64,000 nucleotides of DNA from Comamonas sp. GB3 AK4-5 (GCF_041320665.1 NZ_CP166730.1:3720001-3784000), one strand, 5' to 3'; numbered from the stretch's first letter, positions 19,336 through 29,734 are shown. Numbers and translations are program-made. Notes: a model not told the origin generated them from the sequence alone.

Positions 19336-20820
19336 GTGAGCACTGCGTCCATCCGCTCTTCTGAATCACCAAGCGCCTCACCGGCCTCAGCCCATTCCAG
19401 CACCGCACATATCAAACCCGGCTACGACCCTCGCTTGACCAATGAGGACCTGGCCCCGCTGAAGCACCAGACCTGGGGCAGATACAACATCTTTGCATTC
19501 TGGATGGCCGACGTGCACAGCGTGGGCGGCTACATCACGGCAGGCAGCCTGTTTGCGCTGGGGCTTTCGAGCTGGCAAGTCCTGGTCGCCTTGCTGGTCG
19601 GCATTTGCATCGTGCAGTTTTTCTGCAACCTCGTGGCCAAGCCCAGCCAGGTCACGGGCACACCCTATCCCGTGATCTGCCGCGCCTCCTTTGGTGTGCT
19701 GGGCGCCAACATCCCGGCCATTATTCGCGGCCTGATCGCCGTGGCCTGGTATGGCATACAGACCTATCTGGCCTCCAGTGCCTTCATGATGCTGGCCCTG
19801 CACTTCTACCCCCATCTCGCGCCCTATGCCTCGGTGGCAGAGCATGGTTTTGCCGGCCTGTCCACGCTGGGCTGGGCCGCCTTCATGCTGATGTGGGTGC
19901 TGCAGGCCCTGGTCTTTTGGCGCGGCATGGAGTCCATTCGCAAATTCATAGACTGGGCCGGCCCCGGCGTGTATGTGGTGATGGCCGTTTTGTGCGGCTG
20001 GCTGGTGTGGAAGGCAGGCTGGCGCAATATCAACCTCAACCTGGGGGGAGTGAAGTTCGCGGGCTGGGATGCGGTTCCCGTGATGCTGTCCGCCATTGCG
20101 CTGGTGGTGAGCTACTTCAGCGGTCCCATGCTCAACTTCGGCGACTTCTCGCGCTACGGCAAGAGCTTTGAGGCGGTCAAAAAAGGCAACTTCTGGGGCC
20201 TGCCGGTGAATTTTTTGTTTTTCTCCCTGCTCACCGTGGTCACCACCGCTGCCACCCTGCCGGTGTTCGGCACCCTCATCACAGACCCCGTGCACACGCT
20301 GGAGAAGATAGACAGCAGCACCGCCATTGTGCTGGGCGCGCTGACCTTCATGATTGCCACCATAGGCATCAACATCGTGGCCAACTTTGTCTCGCCGGCT
20401 TTTGACTTCTCCAACGTCTCGCCCCAACACATCAGCTGGCGCACCGGCGGCATGATTGCTGCCGTCGGCTCCATACTGATTACCCCCTGGAACCTCTATA
20501 ACAACCCCCAGGTGATCCACTACACGCTGGACATTCTGGGCGCACTCATAGGCCCGCTGTTCGGCATTTTGATTGCCGACTACTACGTGGTGCGCCAGCA
20601 AAAAGTGGTGGTCGATGACCTCTACACCCTGGACACCCAGGGCAGCTACTGGTTCACCAAGGGCTACAACCCCAAGGCCATCTGGGCCATCATCCCTGCG
20701 GCCGCAATTCCCATGCTGTGCGTACTCATTCCGGCATGGCAGGCTGCGGCCAATTACGCCTGGTTCATGGGCATGGGCCTGGGTTTTTCCATCTACACCC
20801 TGCTGAACCGAAAGCACTGA
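19336..20820 (+). CDS. NCS1 family permease (allantoin/hydantoin/nucleobase)
   Basis: About 494 aa from a GTG at 19336 with AAGGAG six bases upstream. The frame is open further left, but the operator at 19260 lies there. About 12 membrane spans are present. NCS1 landmarks are NEDLAPLKHQTWGRYNIFAFWMADVHSVGGY (read as separate short motifs: HQTWGRYNIF and WMADVHS), GTPYPVICRASFGVLGANIP, WYGIQTY and SYFSGPMLNFGDFSRYGKS. Family members import allantoin, hydantoins, uracil or cytosine with sodium or protons. The racemase 7 bp downstream and the shared operator favour allantoin or a related ureide. Confidence 0.9.
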   Translation: MSTASIRSSESPSASPASAHSSTAHIKPGYDPRLTNEDLAPLKHQTWGRYNIFAFWMADVHSVGGYITAGSLFALGLSSWQVLVALLVGICIVQFFCNLVAKPSQVTGTPYPVICRASFGVLGANIPAIIRGLIAVAWYGIQTYLASSAFMMLALHFYPHLAPYASVAEHGFAGLSTLGWAAFMLMWVLQALVFWRGMESIRKFIDWAGPGVYVVMAVLCGWLVWKAGWRNINLNLGGVKFAGWDAVPVMLSAIALVVSYFSGPMLNFGDFSRYGKSFEAVKKGNFWGLPVNFLFFSLLTVVTTAATLPVFGTLITDPVHTLEKIDSSTAIVLGALTFMIATIGINIVANFVSPAFDFSNVSPQHISWRTGGMIAAVGSILITPWNLYNNPQVIHYTLDILGALIGPLFGILIADYYVVRQQKVVVDDLYTLDTQGSYWFTKGYNPKAIWAIIPAAAIPMLCVLIPAWQAAANYAWFMGMGLGFSIYTLLNRKH

Positions 20821-20827
20821 GACTCCC

Positions 20828-21577
20828 ATGCATATTCTGATCATCAACCCCAACACCACCTGGAGCATGACCGAGAAGATCGGCGCATGCGCGCGCTCCG
20901 TGGTGCGGGCCGGCACCCAGGTCACCGCCGTCAGCCCGGCTATGGGCCCGGCCTCCATAGAAAGCCATTACGACGAAGCCCTGGCCGTGCCCGGCCTGCT
21001 GCAAGAGATTGCCAAGGGTGAGCAAAGCGGCGTGGATGGCTATGTGATTGCCTGCTTTGGCGACCCTGGCCTCAAGGCTGCCCGCGAACTCGCACGCGGC
21101 CCCGTGGTCGGCATTGCCGAGGCCGCCATGCACATGGCCAGCATGGTGGGCTCGCATTTCAGCGTGGTCACCACGCTGGGCCGCACCATGGGCCAGGCCT
21201 GGCACCTGGCTGAGATCTATGGCATGCAGCGCTTTTGCGCCAATGTGCGCGCCTGCGAACTGCCGGTGCTGGAGCTCGAAGTCCCGGGCTCCAACGCGCG
21301 CGAGCGCATCACCGACGAATGCCGCCGCGCCCTGGCCGAAGATGGCTGCGACAGCATTGTGCTGGGCTGTGCCGGCATGGCCGACCTCTGCAAGCAGCTG
21401 CAGCAGACGCTGGGCGTGCCCGTGATCGACGGCGTGGCCGCCGCCACCACCATGGTGGAGTCACTGGTGCAGCTGGGCCTGTCCACTAGCAAGCAGGGTG
21501 AGCTTGCACGCCCTTTGCCCAAGGCCATGAGCGGGGCACTGGCAGGGTTTACGCTGGCGCCCCCCAGCCGCCCCTGA
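20828..21577 (+). CDS. hpxA: Allantoin/hydantoin racemase (Asp/Glu racemase superfamily)
   Basis: 249 aa. The N-terminus MHILIINPNTTWSMTEKI is typical of hydantoin/allantoin racemases. The two catalytic cysteines are visible in VIACFGDPGLKAARE and IVLGCAGMADL. Seven bases separate it from the permease gene, so both are one operon. In this pathway the enzyme interconverts R- and S-allantoin so that imported or spontaneously formed R-allantoin can enter the allantoinase step. A hydantoin racemase role cannot be excluded from sequence alone. Confidence 0.88.
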   Translation: MHILIINPNTTWSMTEKIGACARSVVRAGTQVTAVSPAMGPASIESHYDEALAVPGLLQEIAKGEQSGVDGYVIACFGDPGLKAARELARGPVVGIAEAAMHMASMVGSHFSVVTTLGRTMGQAWHLAEIYGMQRFCANVRACELPVLELEVPGSNARERITDECRRALAEDGCDSIVLGCAGMADLCKQLQQTLGVPVIDGVAAATTMVESLVQLGLSTSKQGELARPLPKAMSGALAGFTLAPPSRP

Positions 21578-21594
21578 TCCGAACGCCTTGCCGC

Positions 21595-22392
21595 CTACAC
21601 CGCTTGCTGCTGCAAGCGATAGGCAGCCGGCGTGGCACCAAAGCTGCGGCGAAACAGGCTGATATAGCTGCTGACACTGGCATAGCCCAGGTCCAGCGCA
21701 ATGGCGGTGACGCTCTGCCCCTCGGCCAGCATCTCCAGCGAGCGCAACAGGCGCACGCGCTGGCGCCAGGTGCTGAAGTTGAAGCCGGTCTCGGTCACAA
21801 ACCTGCGGCTGAGGGTGCGCGTGCTGAGCGCTCCCCAGCTGGCCCAGGCATCGATATCGCGTGCATCGGCAGGGTTGGCAATCAAGGCCTTGGCAATGCG
21901 CAGCAAGCGGGCATCGTGGGGCAAGGGCAGGCCAAAGGCTTCTATGGGCAGGTGACGGATTTCATCCAGGATCACGGCGCAAATATGTTGCTGGGCCGCA
22001 CTGTGCGCCAATGCCGCCTCGGGAGAGGCGCTGGCCAGTCGCAGCACGGCTTCGCGCAGCAGGCCGGAGACGCGAATCGTGCAAGGCTGCTTGGGCAGGT
22101 CGGCGCAGGCAGGCTCCGCCACATAAGCGCTCCAGCCATGGTAGGGGCCGTGGGAGCGCCCCGAATGCCGGTGGCGTGGCGGCAGCCATACCGCATGGAT
22201 GGCAGGCACCACCCAGACCGCATCTTCCACCTGCACCGAAATCAGCCCCTTGAGGGAGCCAAACAACTGTCCGCGCGCATGCTGGTGCGGCTCGGAAGAG
22301 AGCTCTTGCTCCTGCCAGCGGGTGGCGGCGATCACGCTGGGCCCCTCGGCGGAATCGATGTACTGGCCCAGTTGCAGGAAAAGATCAGACAT
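21595..22392 (-). CDS. AraC family transcriptional regulator
   Basis: 265 aa. The N-terminal cupin-like sensor part includes HQHARGQLFGSLKGLISVQ and WLPPRHRHSG, a pattern of the AraC subgroup with RmlC-like ligand domains. The C-terminal double helix-turn-helix spans about 165-260, with STRTLSRRFVTETGFNFSTW and VTAIALDLGYASVSSYISLFRRSFG. It is convergent with the racemase gene and divergent from the flavin-type oxidase gene at 22487, which is its most likely target. No operator could be recognised. Confidence 0.92.
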   Translation of the reverse strand: MSDLFLQLGQYIDSAEGPSVIAATRWQEQELSSEPHQHARGQLFGSLKGLISVQVEDAVWVVPAIHAVWLPPRHRHSGRSHGPYHGWSAYVAEPACADLPKQPCTIRVSGLLREAVLRLASASPEAALAHSAAQQHICAVILDEIRHLPIEAFGLPLPHDARLLRIAKALIANPADARDIDAWASWGALSTRTLSRRFVTETGFNFSTWRQRVRLLRSLEMLAEGQSVTAIALDLGYASVSSYISLFRRSFGATPAAYRLQQQAV

Positions 22393-22486
22393 GGCGGATT
22401 TTCGCTATTCAATGTCTTGAAAATTCTATACCCGCCAAATCAAGGCGTTTTAAGCTGCCGGCATACCCATTGCACAAGGTGTGTCC

Positions 22487-23152
22487 ATGTCTTCACTCCC
22501 CCCTCCCTCCCAACCCTGGCATGCCGATGTCCCACGGGCCATCGACCTGGACAGCCTGTACCAGCCGCCCACGGAGCGGATTCAGCAAGGCGTGCTCGAT
22601 AGGTTGCAGGACTTTCACTGCGCCTACCTGGCCCAGGCCCGGTTTTTCTGCCTGGCCACCGGTGATGGCTGCGGCCTGGATGCCTCTCCGCGCGGTGGCC
22701 CTGCGGGCTTTGTCCAGGTGCTGGATGCCCACACCCTGGCCTTTGCCGATTGGCCAGGCAACAACCGGATCGCGTCGCTGCGCAATCTGCAAAGCGACAG
22801 CCGCCTGGCCATGCTTTTTCTGTTCCCCGGCCTGGAGGTTTTCCTGCGCATCAACGGCCGAGGCCGGGTCTCGACCGATGCACAGCTGCTGGACAGCTTG
22901 GGCGAAGCGGGCAAGACGCCCAAGACCGCCACCGTGGTGCGCATCGACGAGGTGCTGTTTCACTGCGGCCGCGCCGTCAACCGTGCCCAGTTATGGCAGG
23001 CCGATGCCCAACTGGACCGCAGCGACCTTCCCAGCGTAGGCCAGGTCATGGCGGCCATGGGCAAGCTGCGCGGCGAGGCCGAGCCCAGCAGCAGCGAGGT
23101 GACGCAGGCCGATGCCCACTATGCGCACGCCATGCGCCACGCGCTGTACTGA
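22487..23152 (+). CDS. Pyridoxamine 5'-phosphate oxidase-like FMN-binding protein
   Basis: 221 aa. The ATG at 22487 was chosen over a GTG two codons upstream because AAGG is then at good spacing. The domain resembles the PNPOx-like split barrel: FHCAYLAQARFFCLATGD, DASPRGGPAGFVQVLD, FADWPGNNRIASLRNLQ and LFLFPGLEVFLRINGRG. Proteins of this subgroup, about 200-220 aa, bind FMN or a related cofactor; most have no known reaction. It is divergent from the AraC regulator. Confidence 0.85.
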   Translation: MSSLPPPSQPWHADVPRAIDLDSLYQPPTERIQQGVLDRLQDFHCAYLAQARFFCLATGDGCGLDASPRGGPAGFVQVLDAHTLAFADWPGNNRIASLRNLQSDSRLAMLFLFPGLEVFLRINGRGRVSTDAQLLDSLGEAGKTPKTATVVRIDEVLFHCGRAVNRAQLWQADAQLDRSDLPSVGQVMAAMGKLRGEAEPSSSEVTQADAHYAHAMRHALY

Positions 23153-23428
23153 GCCCCCAAGCCCCGCTATCCCTCGCCGCCCGTCTGCACACCGGGCCGG
23201 CATGCCGCTTGCTTGTGGAGGGAATGTCAGAAAACACGAGGGGCTTGTCACCACGGCCCGGTGCGGATGCAGCATCGGCGCGCAGGCCCGCATTCCATGA
23301 TGCAAAAAGGCCTTTTGCTCCGCAAAATGAAAATGCGCGATCGACAGTCGATCACACCGCAACAGGGGGCAAACCCCTAGCAAATCGCGCCACAAACACG
23401 GGTGAACCCGAAACTTTTATTCACCCAT
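23153..23428. other. Intergenic region before the NCS2 permease
   Basis: No gene is visible. A+T content rises around 23290-23430 towards the operator at 23429, where the permease promoter is expected. I see no terminator hairpin after the PNPOx-like gene. Confidence 0.5.
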
Positions 23429-23441
23429 TTTGTATACACTT
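23429..23441 (+). promoter_or_regulatory. GntR-type operator upstream of the NCS2 permease
   Basis: TTTGTATACACTT is identical to the minus-strand site before uraH. It lies about 75 bp upstream of the permease ATG at 23516. Confidence 0.7.
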
Positions 23442-23515
23442 TTTGCATGGATTTCGGTCTACAACCATGTTGTCCCGGCATCCGACTCCGTCAATCAAGA
23501 AGGAAAAAGGCGTCC

Positions 23516-25003
23516 ATGCAATCGTCCGTCCACCCCGTCGATGAGATGCTGCCCACGGGCAAGCTCACCGCCCTCGGCCTGCAGCATGTGCTGGTGATGT
23601 ATGCCGGTGCCGTGGCCGTGCCGCTGATCATTGGCCGTGCACTCAATCTGCCTCCCGAGCAGGTGGCCCATTTGATTTCGGCCGACCTGTTTGTCTGCGG
23701 CCTCATCACCCTGGTCCAGGCCATGGGCACCACGCGCTGGTTCGGCATCAAGCTGCCGGTGATGATGGGCGTCACCTTTGCGGCCGTGGGCCCGATGATT
23801 GCCATGGCCCAAACCACCAGCGGCCCTGCGGGCGCGGGGCTGATCTTCGGCTCTGTGATTGGTGCGGGCGTGGTCTCCATCCTCATCGCTCCCGCCATCA
23901 GCCGCATGCTGCGCTTCTTCCCACCCGTGGTGACAGGCACCATCATTGCGGTGATCGGCATCAGCCTGATGCGTGTGGGCATCAACTGGATTTTTGGCAA
24001 CCCCGTGGGGCCGACTGCGCCCAGCGTGCCCAACCCCGAACACCTGAAGTGGTTGTCGGAAGCCCAGGCCATGGCCGGCGCTCCAGGCTCCCAGCTGGCG
24101 CCCGTTCCCAAAGGATTTTCCGTGGTGCCCAGCCTTCCCAACCCCAAATACGCCGACCTGACCGGTGTGGGCATTTCGGGTGCTGTGCTGCTGACCATCT
24201 TGCTGATCGCCCGCTTTGGCAAAGGCTTTCTGGCCAACGTCTCGGTGCTGGTAGGCATTGTGGTGGGCGGCATCATCACCGCCGCCATGGGCCTGATGGA
24301 CTTCCACAAGGTGGGCGAGGCCAAGTGGTTCGAGCTGATCCTGCCCTTCGAGATTGCGGCCCCCATCTTCGACCCCTGGCTGATCCTCACCATGTCGCTG
24401 GTGATGGTGGTGGTGATGATCGAGTCCACCGGCATGTTCCTGGCCCTGGGCGACATGACGGACAAGAAAATCTCCCAGCAAGACCTGACCCGTGGCCTGC
24501 GCACCGACGGCCTGGGTACCTTGGTGGGCGGCATTTTCAACACCTTCCCCTACACCAGCTTCTCGCAGAACGTGGGTCTGGTGGCCGTGACCGGCGTGAA
24601 GAGCCGCTGGGTCTGCGTGGCTGGGGGCGTGATTTTGCTCGTCCTGGGCTTGCTGCCCAAGATGGCGGCACTGGTCGAGTCTCTGCCCACCGTGGTGCTG
24701 GGCGGCGCGGGCCTGGTGATGTTCGGCATGGTGGCGGCCACCGGCATCCGCATCCTCTCGAACGTGGACTTCCAGCACAACCGCAACAACGCCATGATTG
24801 TGGCGGTATCGATTGGCGTGGGCATGATTCCCCTGGTGGCCCCCAATTTCCGTCAGTGGATGCCCCATGCCATTCATCCACTTATTGAATCCGGTATTCT
24901 TCTGGCCTCGCTTTGCGCCGTGCTGCTGAACATGTTCTTCAACGGCTCGCGCGGCGATAACGAAGCTGCCATCCGTGCTGCACGCCAGGCCGACGCCCAC
25001 TGA
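23516..25003 (+). CDS. NCS2 family urate/xanthine permease
   Basis: About 495 aa from the ATG at 23516, preceded by AGGAAAAAGG. A typical nucleobase/ascorbate transporter with about 14 hydrophobic segments. Landmarks are LGLQHVLVMYAGAVAVPLI, GVTFAAVGPM, ESTGMFLALGDM and the NAT signature in FSQNVGLVAVTGVKSR. The segment GTIIAVIGISLMRVGINW is close to purine (xanthine and urate) members. The shared operator with puuD and uraH supports urate or xanthine uptake. The N-terminus contains no extra domain. Confidence 0.92.
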   Translation: MQSSVHPVDEMLPTGKLTALGLQHVLVMYAGAVAVPLIIGRALNLPPEQVAHLISADLFVCGLITLVQAMGTTRWFGIKLPVMMGVTFAAVGPMIAMAQTTSGPAGAGLIFGSVIGAGVVSILIAPAISRMLRFFPPVVTGTIIAVIGISLMRVGINWIFGNPVGPTAPSVPNPEHLKWLSEAQAMAGAPGSQLAPVPKGFSVVPSLPNPKYADLTGVGISGAVLLTILLIARFGKGFLANVSVLVGIVVGGIITAAMGLMDFHKVGEAKWFELILPFEIAAPIFDPWLILTMSLVMVVVMIESTGMFLALGDMTDKKISQQDLTRGLRTDGLGTLVGGIFNTFPYTSFSQNVGLVAVTGVKSRWVCVAGGVILLVLGLLPKMAALVESLPTVVLGGAGLVMFGMVAATGIRILSNVDFQHNRNNAMIVAVSIGVGMIPLVAPNFRQWMPHAIHPLIESGILLASLCAVLLNMFFNGSRGDNEAAIRAARQADAH

Positions 25004-25028
25004 GGCCCCGACCGAGTCTGTAGCCACC

Positions 25029-25094
25029 TGCCCGGCCACCGCCGGGCCAGCGCCCCCTGGTTGATACCGCATTCCAGGGGGCTTTGGCGTTTCA
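25029..25094 (+). terminator. Hairpins downstream of the NCS2 permease
   Basis: Two stems follow the stop codon: GCCCGGC-CACC-GCCGGGC (25029-25046) and CCCCCTGG paired with CCAGGGGG over a 13-base loop (25053-25080), followed by a weak T-rich stretch. The second probably ends transcription. Confidence 0.6.
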
Positions 25095-25205
25095 ACCCCA
25101 TACAAATCAATAGTTGCTTTCCTCTGAAGCCGTACTTCCGCCAGAGCGTGTCGGCCATCAGGTAAGCTCCATGTCAGCTCCGAGTTTTTTCGTTGAGATT
25201 TCCGT

Positions 25206-27497
25206 ATGACACAAAACCTGTCCACCGCAGAACAAGCCTTGCGTGACGCCGCACGCGACTACCACCGCAGCCCCGTCAAGGGCAAGATTTCGGTGACCCC
25301 CACCAAGCCGCTGTCCAACCAACGTGATCTGTCCCTGGCCTACTCGCCCGGCGTCGCCTATCCCTGCCTGGACATCGAAGCCGATCCCAGCCAGGCCGCC
25401 GAATACACCTCGCGCGGCAACCTGGTGGGCGTGATCACCAATGGCACGGCCGTGCTGGGTCTGGGCGATATCGGCCCCCTGGCCGCCAAGCCGGTGATGG
25501 AGGGCAAGGGCTGCTTGTTCAAGAAGTTTGCCGGCGTCGACGTGTTCGACATCGAACTGGCCGAGCGCGATCCGGACAAGTTGATCGAGATCATCGCTGC
25601 CATGGAGCCCACCCTGGGCGGCATCAACCTGGAAGACATCAAGGCGCCCGAGTGCTTCTATATTGAGCAAGAACTCTCCAAGCGCATGAACATTCCGGTG
25701 TTCCACGACGACCAGCACGGCACGGCCATCATCTCCAGCGCCGCCCTGCTCAACGGCCTGGAGCTGGTGGGCAAGGACATCGGCGCCGTGAAGGTCGCCG
25801 TCTCCGGCGCTGGTGCCGCCGCCATTGCCTGCGTCACGGTGATGGTGGGCCTGGGCGTGAAGCGCGAAAACGTCTTCATGGTCGACTCCAAGGGCGTGAT
25901 CTACGAAGGCCGCCCCGGCGGTCTGGATGCCTCCAAGGCCCAGTATGCACAAAAGACCGAGGCCCGCACCCTGGCCGACGTGGTCAACGGCGCCGACGTG
26001 TTCCTGGGCTGCTCGGCCCCCGGCGTGCTGACGGCCGACATGGTCAAGACCATGGCCGACAAGCCCATCATCCTGGCCCTGGCCAACCCCGAGCCCGAAA
26101 TCCGCCCCGAACTGGCCAAGGCCATTCGCCCGGACTGCATCATGGCCACCGGCCGCTCGGACTATCCCAACCAGGTCAACAACGTCCTGTGCTTCCCCTA
26201 CATCTTCCGTGGCGCGCTGGACTGCGGCGCCACCAAGATCACCGAAGCCATGAAGCTGGCCTGCGTGCGTGAAATCGCCGCCCTGGCCAAGCAGGATGTC
26301 AGCGACGAAGTCGCTGCCGCCTACCAGGGCAAGGAGCTGAAGTTCGGCCCCGACTACCTCATCCCCACGCCTTTCGATGTGCGCCTGATTCTGCGCATCG
26401 CCCCGGCCGTGGCCCAGGCCGCCGCCGAATCCGGCGTGGCCACCCGCCCCATCGAGGACATCAAGGCCTACCGCGAAAGCCTGACCCGCTTCGTCTACCA
26501 GACCAGCATGTTCATGCGCCCGGTGTTTGCCGCAGCCAAGTCCAATGTGCAGCGCGTGGCCTATGCCGAAGGTGAAGACGAGCGCGTGCTGCGCGCCGTG
26601 CAGACCGTGCTGGACGAAGGCCTGGCCAAGCCGATTCTGATCGGCCGCCCCGGCGTGATCGAGGCGCGTATCGCCAAGGCCGGCCTGCGCATGCAGCCCG
26701 GCGTGGACGTGGAAATCTGCGATCCCGAAGACGACCCACGCTTCCGCCAGTACTACGAGGCATACCACCAGCTGATGAGCCGCGACGGCATCACCATCGA
26801 AGGTGCCAAGTCCGTGGTGCGCCGCTCCAACACCGTCATCGCCTCGCTGATGGTGCAACTGGGCGATGCCGACGCCATGCTCTGCGGCCTGGTGGGTCGC
26901 TTTGACAAGCACCTGGCCCATATCGAGGAAGTGCTGGGCCACAAGCCCGGCGTCGATCGCCTGGCTACCGTCAACGCACTGATGCTGGAAAACCGCACCC
27001 TGTTCATTGCGGACACCTACATCAACGAAGACCCGACTGCCGAAGAGCTGGCCCAGATCGCCAAGATGGCGGCCGACGAAGTGGCACGCTTTGGCCTGCC
27101 CCCCAAGGTGGCCTTCCTCTCGCACAGCAACTACGGCTCGTCCACCCGCAAGTCCGCACTGAAGATGCGCGAAGCACGCAACCTGTTTGCGGCAGCCAAC
27201 CCCGGCATCGAATGCGACGGCGAAATGCACGGCGATGCAGCCCTGGACGAGAAGGTGCGCCAGCGCACCTTGCTGGACAGCAGCCTGCACGGCGAGGCCA
27301 ATGTGCTGATCTGCCCCAACCTGGACGCGGCCAACATTCTGTTCAACGTGCTCAAGACCACGGCAGCCCATGGCACCACCATCGGCCCCATGCTGCTCGG
27401 CGGCGCGGCCGCAGCCCATGTGCTGACACCCTCGTCCACCGTGCGCCGCGTGGTGAATATGACGGCCTTGGCGGCCGCCCAAGCGCAGAAGAAGTAA
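25206..27497 (+). CDS. maeB: NADP-dependent malic enzyme with phosphotransacetylase-like domain
   Basis: 763 aa, the usual length of MaeB. The malic enzyme part (residues about 1-430) has [36 protein letters not shown] and the nucleotide-binding [11 protein letters not shown]. The C-terminal part is a phosphate acetyltransferase-like domain (about 435-755) with [20 protein letters not shown] and [10 protein letters not shown], which in this family regulates activity but does not catalyse acetyl transfer. It makes pyruvate and NADPH from malate, which may help dispose of glyoxylate-derived malate. No purine operator is seen upstream. Confidence 0.96.
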   Translation: MTQNLSTAEQALRDAARDYHRSPVKGKISVTPTKPLSNQRDLSLAYSPGVAYPCLDIEADPSQAAEYTSRGNLVGVITNGTAVLGLGDIGPLAAKPVMEGKGCLFKKFAGVDVFDIELAERDPDKLIEIIAAMEPTLGGINLEDIKAPECFYIEQELSKRMNIPVFHDDQHGTAIISSAALLNGLELVGKDIGAVKVAVSGAGAAAIACVTVMVGLGVKRENVFMVDSKGVIYEGRPGGLDASKAQYAQKTEARTLADVVNGADVFLGCSAPGVLTADMVKTMADKPIILALANPEPEIRPELAKAIRPDCIMATGRSDYPNQVNNVLCFPYIFRGALDCGATKITEAMKLACVREIAALAKQDVSDEVAAAYQGKELKFGPDYLIPTPFDVRLILRIAPAVAQAAAESGVATRPIEDIKAYRESLTRFVYQTSMFMRPVFAAAKSNVQRVAYAEGEDERVLRAVQTVLDEGLAKPILIGRPGVIEARIAKAGLRMQPGVDVEICDPEDDPRFRQYYEAYHQLMSRDGITIEGAKSVVRRSNTVIASLMVQLGDADAMLCGLVGRFDKHLAHIEEVLGHKPGVDRLATVNALMLENRTLFIADTYINEDPTAEELAQIAKMAADEVARFGLPPKVAFLSHSNYGSSTRKSALKMREARNLFAAANPGIECDGEMHGDAALDEKVRQRTLLDSSLHGEANVLICPNLDAANILFNVLKTTAAHGTTIGPMLLGGAAAAHVLTPSSTVRRVVNMTALAAAQAQKK

Positions 27498-27605
27498 GCC
27501 CCCTGAGACGCTGCGCGCCTTCCCCCCAGGGGGACGGCGCCAGCGCGGCGGGGCGGCCCTTGCGCGGTGCCCCTCATTGGGGCGCGCCAGTTTCATGCGC
27601 TGTGC
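27498..27605 (+). repeat. Stop-codon-proximal dispersed repeat, copy C
   Basis: It starts directly at the maeB stop codon with GCCCCCTGAGACGC, then CCCCCCAGGGGG, the GC-rich middle and GGCGCGCCAGTTTCATGCGC. An additional short tail copy (CTGCCAGTTTTGTGCGC) follows to about 27645. Confidence 0.8.
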
Positions 27606-27714
27606 CCTTGGCCTTGGGGCCTGCCAGTTTTGTGCGCTGCGCCCCTGGCTTGATTCCCTCGCCCCTTCGGGGAGAGGGCCTGGGTGAGGGGCAACCCCGC
27701 ACTGCCCCACTACC

Positions 27715-27745
27715 AAGCCCTTGGCCTGTGCCAAGGGCTTTTTTC
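27715..27745 (+). terminator. Rho-independent terminator downstream of maeB
   Basis: AAGCCCTTGGC-CTGT-GCCAAGGGCTT followed by T4-6 forms a near perfect hairpin, 218 bp after the maeB stop codon. Confidence 0.9.
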
Positions 27746-28198
27746 ATGCTGTATGGCGCTACATAAAACAGGAGCATCCACAGCGCTTACCGTCAGTGTT
27801 TCAAATAGAAAAATATCTGAAACCCTTTCTACTCCAGCATCACAAGCTCCTGTTTTACAAGCTACGCCGCTTTTACCCAACCCAAGCTTTGCGCTATGGG
27901 ATGCATGCTGGACTGCTTCGACCCACTCCAAGCGTGATGCACGCCCCCAGCTTGCGGCCGAGCAAGCTCCACGCCAGGTGGGTGAATTGATACGCCAAAC
28001 AGACATTGGGCCTACATAGGTATCCATGTCCAAAAAACCAGCTTTCACCCCATCTCGCAGACTATGATCGCCGCGCTCCCAACAGCAAAGGGATGCTCGC
28101 AGCTTCACCAAATGGGAGCGCGCAGGCTTTCCCGCTCTTGCGTCAATATTGCTTGGCTTGCTATGTGACCAGCCCATTTACTGGCATGGAGACCATTT
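27746..28198. other. Intergenic region of lower GC before the sulfatase
   Basis: About 450 bp without a convincing gene. Base composition is visibly more A+T-rich than in the neighbours. It may hold the sulfatase promoter and could be part of a transferred segment together with that gene. Confidence 0.45.
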
Positions 28199-29566
28199 AT
28201 GTGGACCAACCGCCGCTCAGCACTGGCCTTCTTATGCAGCATGGCGGGAACAAAAGCCCTGCCGGGCTGGGTGGCCCACAGCCAACGTCCACCGAACTTC
28301 ATCATCATCCTTTGCGATGACTTGGGTTATGGCGATATACAGCCAACGGGTGGTCACCTCATCCCCACTCCGCAGCTCAACCGCATGGCGCGCGAGGGAA
28401 TGGTGCTCACCGACTACTATGCCCCCCAAAACCTCTGCACGCCCTCACGGGCAGGGCTGCTGACCGGCCGCTACCCCATACGCAGCGGCCTGGCCTGGGG
28501 AGTGATCTTGCAGCCCGATAGGCGCATCCTGCCCATGACCGAAGTGACCATTCCTGCGGCGTTGCGGCCTGCGGGCTATGCCTCCGGACTCTTCGGCAAA
28601 TGGCACCTGGGTCACCAAGGGCCTGACTGGCAACCCACCAAGCACGGATTCGATTATTTCTTTGGCATTCCGTACAGCCACGACATGCAACCGCTGCCGC
28701 TCTTCACAGACACCGGGCCTGACACTAAGCCAACGGAAGAAGCACCAGTGATGAGCGAATTGCAGCAACGCTTCTACGGCGAAGCAGAGCAATTCATCGA
28801 AACCCACAAAGATCGCCCATTTTTCGTGGAACTGGCGTTGAGTGCCCCGCACCTCGCGAACTACCCCAATGCCAGGTACCGCGACCCAAAGATGCAAAGC
28901 GCCTATGCCGAAGTCGTGGAGGAAATTGACACCATCGTCGGCCGCCTGCTCGACAAGCTGCGTCAGTTGCGGCTGGAGCGAGACACGCTGGTGATCTTCA
29001 CGTCAGACAACGGCCCCTGGTATGAGGGATCCAGCGGCGTGCTGCGCGATCGCAAAGGCGGTGCTGGCTACGATGGCGGTTACCGCGTCCCTTGTCTTGC
29101 CTGGCAGCCTGGCACGGTGCCCGCAGGAAAGCGCGGCGACTCCATTGCCATGGGCATTGACTTTCTCCCCACCTTTTGCGCCATGGCGGGGCAGACGCTA
29201 CCGGAAAGCACCTTGCTTGATGGCAAAGACATCCGTGCGGTGCTGACCCAGGGCTCACCCACGCCGCATGACGCCTTGCTGTTGTTTGATGACGAAGAGG
29301 TAGCGGCAATCCGCACGCAACGCTGGAAATACGTCGCCCAGACCCATTTTCATGGCAAACGCCTCGCTATCGATGACCACTACCCTCAGCTCTATGATGT
29401 GTCGGTCGACCCGGGGGAGAACTACAGCGTGCACCACCGCTACCCCGAGGTCCTGGCGGCCATGCAACAGCACTTGGCGCAGGCACGCAGCACATTCGGC
29501 CCCTTGAAGCGGGGCATACCAGGGTTTGGCCGCCCCCAAGAGTTGAATGTGCCGCCCAAGGCCTAA
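28199..29566 (+). CDS. Sulfatase (arylsulfatase family, Cys-type)
   Basis: 455 aa. The N-terminus has a short hydrophobic stretch that may be a signal sequence. The sulfatase signature CTPSRAGLLTGR starts at Cys80, which would be converted to formylglycine. Metal ligands are seen in ILCDDLGYGD (about residues 38-45) and FTSDNGPW; GLFGKWHLGHQGPDW carries further active-site Lys and His. GGA precedes the ATG at suitable spacing. No sulfatase-maturing enzyme is encoded nearby, so it must rely on one elsewhere. Codon use and flanking DNA are less GC-rich than the surrounding genes, which suggests acquisition. Confidence 0.9.
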   Translation: MWTNRRSALAFLCSMAGTKALPGWVAHSQRPPNFIIILCDDLGYGDIQPTGGHLIPTPQLNRMAREGMVLTDYYAPQNLCTPSRAGLLTGRYPIRSGLAWGVILQPDRRILPMTEVTIPAALRPAGYASGLFGKWHLGHQGPDWQPTKHGFDYFFGIPYSHDMQPLPLFTDTGPDTKPTEEAPVMSELQQRFYGEAEQFIETHKDRPFFVELALSAPHLANYPNARYRDPKMQSAYAEVVEEIDTIVGRLLDKLRQLRLERDTLVIFTSDNGPWYEGSSGVLRDRKGGAGYDGGYRVPCLAWQPGTVPAGKRGDSIAMGIDFLPTFCAMAGQTLPESTLLDGKDIRAVLTQGSPTPHDALLLFDDEEVAAIRTQRWKYVAQTHFHGKRLAIDDHYPQLYDVSVDPGENYSVHHRYPEVLAAMQQHLAQARSTFGPLKRGIPGFGRPQELNVPPKA

Positions 29567-29734
29567 CCCCACTCCTTTCGGACTATCAGAGTTAGGAGCA
29601 CTCACTGACTATAGGCAACAGATTTGCGTGTGTTTGAAGCAAAAAAACGAACACCAATCTGTGCGAGGCGCTCAATTTTTATCTAGTGCAAGCATGGGTA
29701 TCATGCCCTGCCTGTTTTTCAGTGGATAAAACCT

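Noticed and set aside
25158..27734. 858-codon minus-strand open frame opposite maeB
   Set aside because: Composition is that of a mirrored high-GC gene, and maeB on the plus strand is unmistakable.
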